Below, piece after piece: positions 22,064 through 26,145 of a stretch of 26,145 nucleotides of DNA. The notes below the pieces were generated by a model. The model saw only the letters and a program-made list of their open reading frames with translations, made no database searches and was not told where the DNA came from. Where the stretch lies: assembly GCA_028726925.1 (NCBI GenBank), contig JAQYPI010000005.1:1-26145 (forward strand), given 5' to 3'. Source of the stretch: Caryophanales bacterium. Lineage in GTDB: Bacteria; Bacillota_I; Bacilli_A; RFN20; CAG-826. The stretch's first letter is position 1; the number at the start of each line of letters is the position of its first letter. A program made the translations under genes and the position numbers.

Positions 22064-23544
22064 GCTTTTTCTCCTTGTTTGATCGGGGTGTAAACGAATT
22101 TGTTCTTGAATTTGAGTTTGCGGTAGAAGCCTTCTTTCGCGAGGTTATCCATGCTGGTCCGCGCGGTCTCGTACACGCAGCGCGCATGCTTCTTGTAATC
22201 CTGAATCGTGTAGAAGGAACCGACCGTGCAGTGGGAGGCGAAGAACAGGGCTTGGGGTTTCCGAATGTTCGGGTTCGTCTCGAGAATATAACGCGCGGTT
22301 TCCCGGATTTCCTTGTCCGAGAGCGGGCTTTTGGGGGGATTGAGGGCAAGCTGGCCAACCGATTCGGCTGGGAAGGTGGGCACTTCCGGGACCCGCTTTT
22401 CTTTTTCTTCGGGAAGAGAGGTTTCTTCGGGTTTTGGAAGAACGGGCTGAGGGGGCGTTTCCTCGTGAGGGGATCCGGTCTCCTCCGGCTTTCTTTCGTC
22501 GTCCTTTTCCGCGGATTCCTGGGATGGTCCGATATCCGATGGGGTCAGGCGGTTCCTCTCCTCGTCGAGAACGAGGCGAACGGTTCGCGTCGCCACGTCA
22601 AGAAGGGAGGAAAGTGCGAGGGTCATCTGCTCGATGCCATAGCAAACGAAGTATGTAATGTCGCTGTAAAGCTGGACGGAATCACAGATATCTTTCTTTT
22701 TGTCGCTTTTCCTCATCAAATTCTCGAGGGGGAGGAAAGCCATGGCCTTCCCATAGCCTTGATTTGCGAGGTAAGCCTTGGCGGCGAGAGAGGCAATCAA
22801 ATCGTTATGGGAGTCGAATGGTTTGAGGTAGGCGACGAAATAGGCGACGAGGAAGGCCTTAGCGATCACAGGGATGTTCTCGCGCTCCACCGAGGCGAAA
22901 AGGTCGTTCATCTTGCTCTCGATCAAGCGCCAAGGGCATTCTTCGACGATCTCGCTCGCCGTGTTCGTCATGAAACGGGATCGGCTGTTCTTCTCGCGGT
23001 AAAAGGAAACGAGTTCGACATTCCCGTTAAGTTTCCCCAAAAGGGAAGCGAACAAGCTTTCTCCGAAAGCCGGGGCTCGGCCATCGAGCAAAGAATCCAA
23101 AAAAGCAAGGTGGCCAAGGATCGGAGCATGCTCAAGGTCGTTTTCGCGATACATCCCCGTCAACATGGCTTTCAGGGTAAGTTCGGGAATGTCTTTGCCT
23201 TCGAGGAGGCAAGAGGTCTTCAAGAGGGGAAGGAAGGATTCTTTCCGAAACGCTTCCAAGAACCCAGCCTCCGACAGGAACCCGTCGATGCGCTCCGAAA
23301 ACGTCTTGAGAAGCTCGGCAAAAGCCTGCATCTTCTGCGCGATCGCAGGGCTCAAGGTCAAAGAAAAGCAGTGATTGTTGATGTCACGAAGGACAAGCTG
23401 TTTCGCGTGCTGCTTCCGATATTCGGAGATGTAGCGCCAATGATAATCGACGAGGGAGGTTTTGAAATAAACCTTGACGTCGTTCGGGGTCATGTAACGC
23501 TCATCGGTGCAAACGATGCTGGTTTCTTTTAGAGAGTTGGCCAT
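22060..23544 (-). CDS. Fic-fold protein with degenerate catalytic motif and C-terminal winged helix
   Basis: This 494-residue protein keeps the layout of Fic (AMP-transferase) proteins. An N-terminal helical part ends in TSCLLEGKDIPE (110-121), placed and shaped like the family's SSxIEG helix. A flap-like segment FYREKNSRSRF (181-191) follows, then IAKAFLVAYFVAYLKPFD (227-244), where the Fic core HxFx(D/E)GNGR should be. Here the core reads KPFDSHNDLIAS: the catalytic His is Lys241 and the GNGR phosphate loop is replaced. KAMAFLPLENLM (266-277) fits the following helix. A Pro/Glu-rich linker (about 335-405) leads to a winged-helix-like end with ARTSMDNLAKEGFYRKLKFKNKFVYTPI. AMPylation by the usual mechanism seems impossible; it may be a pseudoenzyme or DNA-binding regulator. 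First gene of a three-gene unit with the 80-residue membrane protein and hemW. Confidence 0.65.
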   Translation of the reverse strand: MANSLKETSIVCTDERYMTPNDVKVYFKTSLVDYHWRYISEYRKQHAKQLVLRDINNHCFSLTLSPAIAQKMQAFAELLKTFSERIDGFLSEAGFLEAFRKESFLPLLKTSCLLEGKDIPELTLKAMLTGMYRENDLEHAPILGHLAFLDSLLDGRAPAFGESLFASLLGKLNGNVELVSFYREKNSRSRFMTNTASEIVEECPWRLIESKMNDLFASVERENIPVIAKAFLVAYFVAYLKPFDSHNDLIASLAAKAYLANQGYGKAMAFLPLENLMRKSDKKKDICDSVQLYSDITYFVCYGIEQMTLALSSLLDVATRTVRLVLDEERNRLTPSDIGPSQESAEKDDERKPEETGSPHEETPPQPVLPKPEETSLPEEKEKRVPEVPTFPAESVGQLALNPPKSPLSDKEIRETARYILETNPNIRKPQALFFASHCTVGSFYTIQDYKKHARCVYETARTSMDNLAKEGFYRKLKFKNKFVYTPIKQGEKA

Positions 23545-23557
23545 AGGTTCCCTTTTG

Positions 23558-23585
23558 ATTATAGGAAATACGGGCTTTGATTCAA
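23558..23585 (-). promoter_or_regulatory. sigma-A promoter of the Fic-like gene-hemW unit
   Basis: On the minus strand TTGAAT (23580-23585) and a perfect TATAAT (23558-23563) are 16 bases apart. The -10 ends 13 bases before ATG 23544, so the leader would be only about 6-7 bases. It lies in the 65-base gap after lepA, where no terminator is evident. Confidence 0.7.
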
Positions 23586-23609
23586 CCGAAAAACTACTAT
23601 TTCGATGGA

Positions 23610-25424
23610 TTATTTCGCGTCGTCATCGATGGAAAGAACCGTCATGAAGGCTTCCTGGGGAATCTCAACGGATCCGACGGCTTTCATGCGCTTTTTGCCT
23701 TCTTTTTGCTTCTCGAGCAATTTCTTCTTTCGCGAAATATCCCCGCCATAGCATTTGGCCAAGACGTCTTTCCTCATGGATTTGATATCGGCCCTAGCGA
23801 TGACCTTTCCGTTTATCGCGGCCTGAACGGGAACCTCAAATTGTTGCCGCGGGATGACGGTCTTAAGCTTAGAAACGAGGGCAAGACCACGAGAGTACGC
23901 GTTGGGTCGATAGACGATGGAAGAAAGGGCGTCGACGACATCGCCGTTCAAAAGAATGTCCATCTTGCAAAGCTCGCTTTTTCGATATTCGAGGAACTCG
24001 TAATCCAAAGAGGCATAGCCTTTCGTGGAAGATTTGAGACGATCGAAGAAATTGTAAATGATCTCGCTCAAGGGCAATTCGTAAACAAGGATATTTCGCG
24101 AATCATCGAAAACCTGCATGTCCTTGAAGACCCCGCGCCTGTTTTGGCAGAGTTGCATGATGGCGCCGACATATTCCTTCGGCGACATGATTTGGGCCGT
24201 GACGAACGGCTCTTGGATTTCCGCGGTTTTCGAAGGTTCTGGCAATTCCGAGGGGTTGTCGATCATAATGACTTCCCCATTGGTCTTGACCACCCGATAA
24301 ATGACGCTCGGCGCGGTCAAAATCAAATCGAGGCCGTATTCCCTCTCCAAGCGCTCCTGGACGACATCCATGTGGAGCAACCCGAGGAAACCGCAACGGA
24401 ACCCAAAACCGAGGGCTTGGGATGTTTCGGGCTCGAAAACCAAGGAAGCATCGTTCAAAGAGAGTTTTTCCAGGGCGTCCTTTAGAGAGGAATACTCTTT
24501 GGAATCGACGGGGTAAAGGCCGCAATAAACCATCGGGTTGATTTTGCGATAGCCAGGCAAGGGAAGGGGTGTTGGATTGGAAGCCGAGGTGACGGTTTCG
24601 CCCGGGTGGACATCTCGGATGTCCTTAATCTGAGCGGCAAGCCACCCGACCTCCCCGGCATCGAGGGATTTCGTCTTCACTTCGGAAGGGGTGCGGATGC
24701 CGAGCTCGGTTACTTGGTATTCCATCCCGGCTTGCATGAGGCGAATCGTGTCCCCGGGCTTGACGCTGCCCTCGAAGACGCGAAGCAAAACGACGACGCC
24801 ACGATAGGAATCGTAATAACTGTCGAAAATCAAGGCTTTCAGGGGAGCGTCGCTCTTCCCTTTCGGAGCAGGGATGTCCCGGACGATTTTCTCCAAAACT
24901 TCCGGAACGCCAAAGCCCGTCTTGGCGGACACATCGCAGGCTTCGCTACAATCGACGCCAATCCGATTTTCGATGTCGTCCTTGACGCGATCTGGCATGG
25001 CGGAAGGCAAATCGACTTTGTTGATTACGGGGAGCAAGTATAGATCGTTATCGACCGCGAGATAGACGTTGGCGAGCGTTTGGGCCTGGACCCCCTGGGT
25101 CGCGTCGACCACGAGCAAGGCGCCTTCGCAAGCGGCGAGGGAGCGGCTGACTTCATAGGAAAAGTCGACATGCCCCGGGGTATCGATCAAGTTGAAAATG
25201 TACTTCTCCCCGTTTTTCGCGGTGTAAGAAACCGTGACGGCGTTCAATTTGATCGTTATGCCTCGTTCCCTTTCTAGGTCGAGAGAATCGAGCAATTGTT
25301 CTTTCATATCGCGTTTGTCGACGGTCCCGGTCAATTCCAAAATGCGATCCGCGAGGGTCGATTTGCCGTGGTCGATGTGGGCGATGATGCTGAAGTTTCG
25401 GATGTGGGAAGGGTCAAATGCCAT
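23610..25424 (-). CDS. lepA: elongation factor 4 (LepA)
   Basis: This 604-residue translational GTPase matches EF4/LepA. G1 reads AHIDHGKST (15-23), switch I ERERGITIK (51-59), G3 DTPGH (81-85) and G4 NKVD (135-138). Domains II, III and V follow, and the LepA-specific C-terminal domain includes the YRKSELCKMDILLNG region and the basic segment SRKKKLLEKQKEGKKRMK. It acts on ribosomes under stress and in subunit assembly. Length is normal. The ATG at 25424 (MAFDPSHIRNFSIIAHIDHG) has no SD; a TATAAT sits just upstream. In Bacillota lepA is typically followed by hemW; here two extra genes separate them. Confidence 0.97.
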   Translation of the reverse strand: MAFDPSHIRNFSIIAHIDHGKSTLADRILELTGTVDKRDMKEQLLDSLDLERERGITIKLNAVTVSYTAKNGEKYIFNLIDTPGHVDFSYEVSRSLAACEGALLVVDATQGVQAQTLANVYLAVDNDLYLLPVINKVDLPSAMPDRVKDDIENRIGVDCSEACDVSAKTGFGVPEVLEKIVRDIPAPKGKSDAPLKALIFDSYYDSYRGVVVLLRVFEGSVKPGDTIRLMQAGMEYQVTELGIRTPSEVKTKSLDAGEVGWLAAQIKDIRDVHPGETVTSASNPTPLPLPGYRKINPMVYCGLYPVDSKEYSSLKDALEKLSLNDASLVFEPETSQALGFGFRCGFLGLLHMDVVQERLEREYGLDLILTAPSVIYRVVKTNGEVIMIDNPSELPEPSKTAEIQEPFVTAQIMSPKEYVGAIMQLCQNRRGVFKDMQVFDDSRNILVYELPLSEIIYNFFDRLKSSTKGYASLDYEFLEYRKSELCKMDILLNGDVVDALSSIVYRPNAYSRGLALVSKLKTVIPRQQFEVPVQAAINGKVIARADIKSMRKDVLAKCYGGDISRKKKLLEKQKEGKKRMKAVGSVEIPQEAFMTVLSIDDDAK

Positions 25425-25437
25425 ATTAACGGGTGTG

Positions 25438-25443
25438 ATTATA
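25438..25443 (-). promoter_or_regulatory. -10 box for lepA
   Basis: A perfect TATAAT on the minus strand lies 13 bases before the lepA ATG and just 2 bases after the helicase stop codon. No good -35 is seen at 16-18 bases. The predicted leader is about 6 bases with no SD. Confidence 0.55.
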
Positions 25444-25445
25444 CC

Positions 25446-26145
25446 TTATCCCTCTTTCTTCTTGTAGAAGGAAGAAAGGGCAAAAGAAACCTCATCCGGG
25501 GAAAACACCGGCTCGAGTTGGGGCCAAAGGCGGCGGAGGCTCGGCGCGTAATCGCCCCGGAGGAAGCGATCGTCGATCAAAAGGGCGGCGCCGACGTCGG
25601 ATTCCGAACGGATGACCCTTCCGACCGCCTGGGTTACTTTGTTGAGACCCGGATAGCGATAGGCGAAATCGAACCCGTCTTCCCCGCGTTCCTCGTAATA
25701 AGCACGAATCCGATCGTTTTCGTAACAAACCATGGGGAGCCCGACCCCGACGACCGCGACGCCGATGAGACGGTCTTCCTGCAAATCGATCCCCTCGGAG
25801 AAGGCGCCCCCTAGAACGAGCAATCCAACGCTAGTCACTTGGGGATTTGGTTTGAACGTCTCGAGAAATTCTGTCTTCAGTTCTTCCGGCATCTTCTTGT
25901 CTTGAACAAGAACATTCGCCTTGGGAAAATCGAGGTAAGGCCTCACACCTTGCAAATATTTGTAGCTCGGGAAGTAAAGGAAATAATTCCCGACTTTCGA
26001 GCCGACAAAAGCGGACAAATACCGACCGACCTCCTCATAGGAACGCTCTCGATCCCGGAAGCGAACGCTGACCTTCGGGGCGACGAGAACCTTGAAATTC
26101 TCGGGAGGAAAGGGCGAGGGAAGCAATAAATAGGGGTCTTCTTCC
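25446..26145 (-). CDS. DinG/XPD-type superfamily 2 helicase (C-terminal part)
   Basis: The gene enters from beyond the right edge; the frame stays open to the window end, and about 233 C-terminal residues are present. They match the second helicase domain of DinG/Rad3-like ATP-dependent DNA helicases: LPSPFPPENF near the start, FLYFPSYKYL (motif IV region), GGAFSEGIDL (motif V) and QAVGRVIRSESDVG (motif VI with the arginine fingers), followed by ALLIDDRF. The iron-sulfur and Walker motifs would lie outside the window, so DinG cannot be told from other family members. An internal TTG at 26126 is not a start. Its end is 21 bases before lepA. Confidence 0.85.
   Translation of the reverse strand, partial: EEDPYLLLPSPFPPENFKVLVAPKVSVRFRDRERSYEEVGRYLSAFVGSKVGNYFLYFPSYKYLQGVRPYLDFPKANVLVQDKKMPEELKTEFLETFKPNPQVTSVGLLVLGGAFSEGIDLQEDRLIGVAVVGVGLPMVCYENDRIRAYYEERGEDGFDFAYRYPGLNKVTQAVGRVIRSESDVGAALLIDDRFLRGDYAPSLRRLWPQLEPVFSPDEVSFALSSFYKKKEG

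Noticed and set aside
1..26145. tRNA or rRNA genes, CRISPR arrays, insertion sequences, prophage or attachment sites
   Set aside because: None were seen: no direct-repeat arrays, no transposase or integrase frames, and nearly all the sequence is accounted for by tightly packed genes.

Overview
The window is about 26 kb of densely packed bacterial chromosome. Apart from the 3' end of ispH at the left edge, every gene is on the minus strand. The gene order matches a conserved Bacillota (Firmicutes) chromosomal block: in Bacillus subtilis the lepA-hemW-hrcA-grpE-dnaK-dnaJ-(prmA)-rsmE-mtaB group lies next to the ybeY-(dgkA)-cdd-era-recO-gly-dnaG-sigA-trmK-ispH group. Single-chain alpha2-type glycyl-tRNA synthetase, the absence of sporulation genes, heavy gene overlap, and loss of several B. 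subtilis linker genes (rpsU, yqeY, phoH, dgkA, prmA) point to a reduced, uncultured lineage in or near Bacilli/Erysipelotrichia/Mollicutes. TGA is used as a stop several times, so the Mycoplasma code is not in use. GC looks to be a little above 50% by eye, high for that group. The taxonomic placement is inference.

In transcription order (right to left): a truncated DinG/XPD-type helicase and lepA; a Fic-like protein with a disrupted catalytic motif, coupled to an 80-residue membrane protein and hemW; the heat-shock operon hrcA-grpE-dnaK-dnaJ, driven by a consensus promoter flanked by two CIRCE operators and ended by an intrinsic terminator; a zinc-ribbon/TM2 membrane protein, rsmE, an unrecognised AT-richer gene and mtaB; rpmF and deoC, each with its own promoter and terminator; a two-gene remnant of a C39-peptidase ABC exporter; then ybeY-cdd-era-recO, glyQS, and the macromolecular-synthesis group dnaG-rpoD with a second sigma factor and trmK. 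trmK and ispH converge and share a single CTAG.

The housekeeping genes cover translation (GlyRS, bL32, EF4, TrmK, MtaB, RsmE, YbeY, Era), replication and repair (DnaG, RecO, helicase), chaperones, and transcription initiation. The unusual parts are: (1) the C39/transmembrane gene followed by a gene whose N-terminus reads as a decayed ABC ATPase domain fused to four new membrane helices; (2) the Fic-like protein that keeps the fold landmarks but has lost the catalytic His and GNGR; (3) a second sigma factor translationally coupled to rpoD, with a SigE/SigK-like region 2.4 and a primary-sigma-like region 4; (4) double CIRCE control of the hrcA promoter; and (5) several genes with a -10-like box a few bases from an SD-less start, suggesting leaderless mRNAs.
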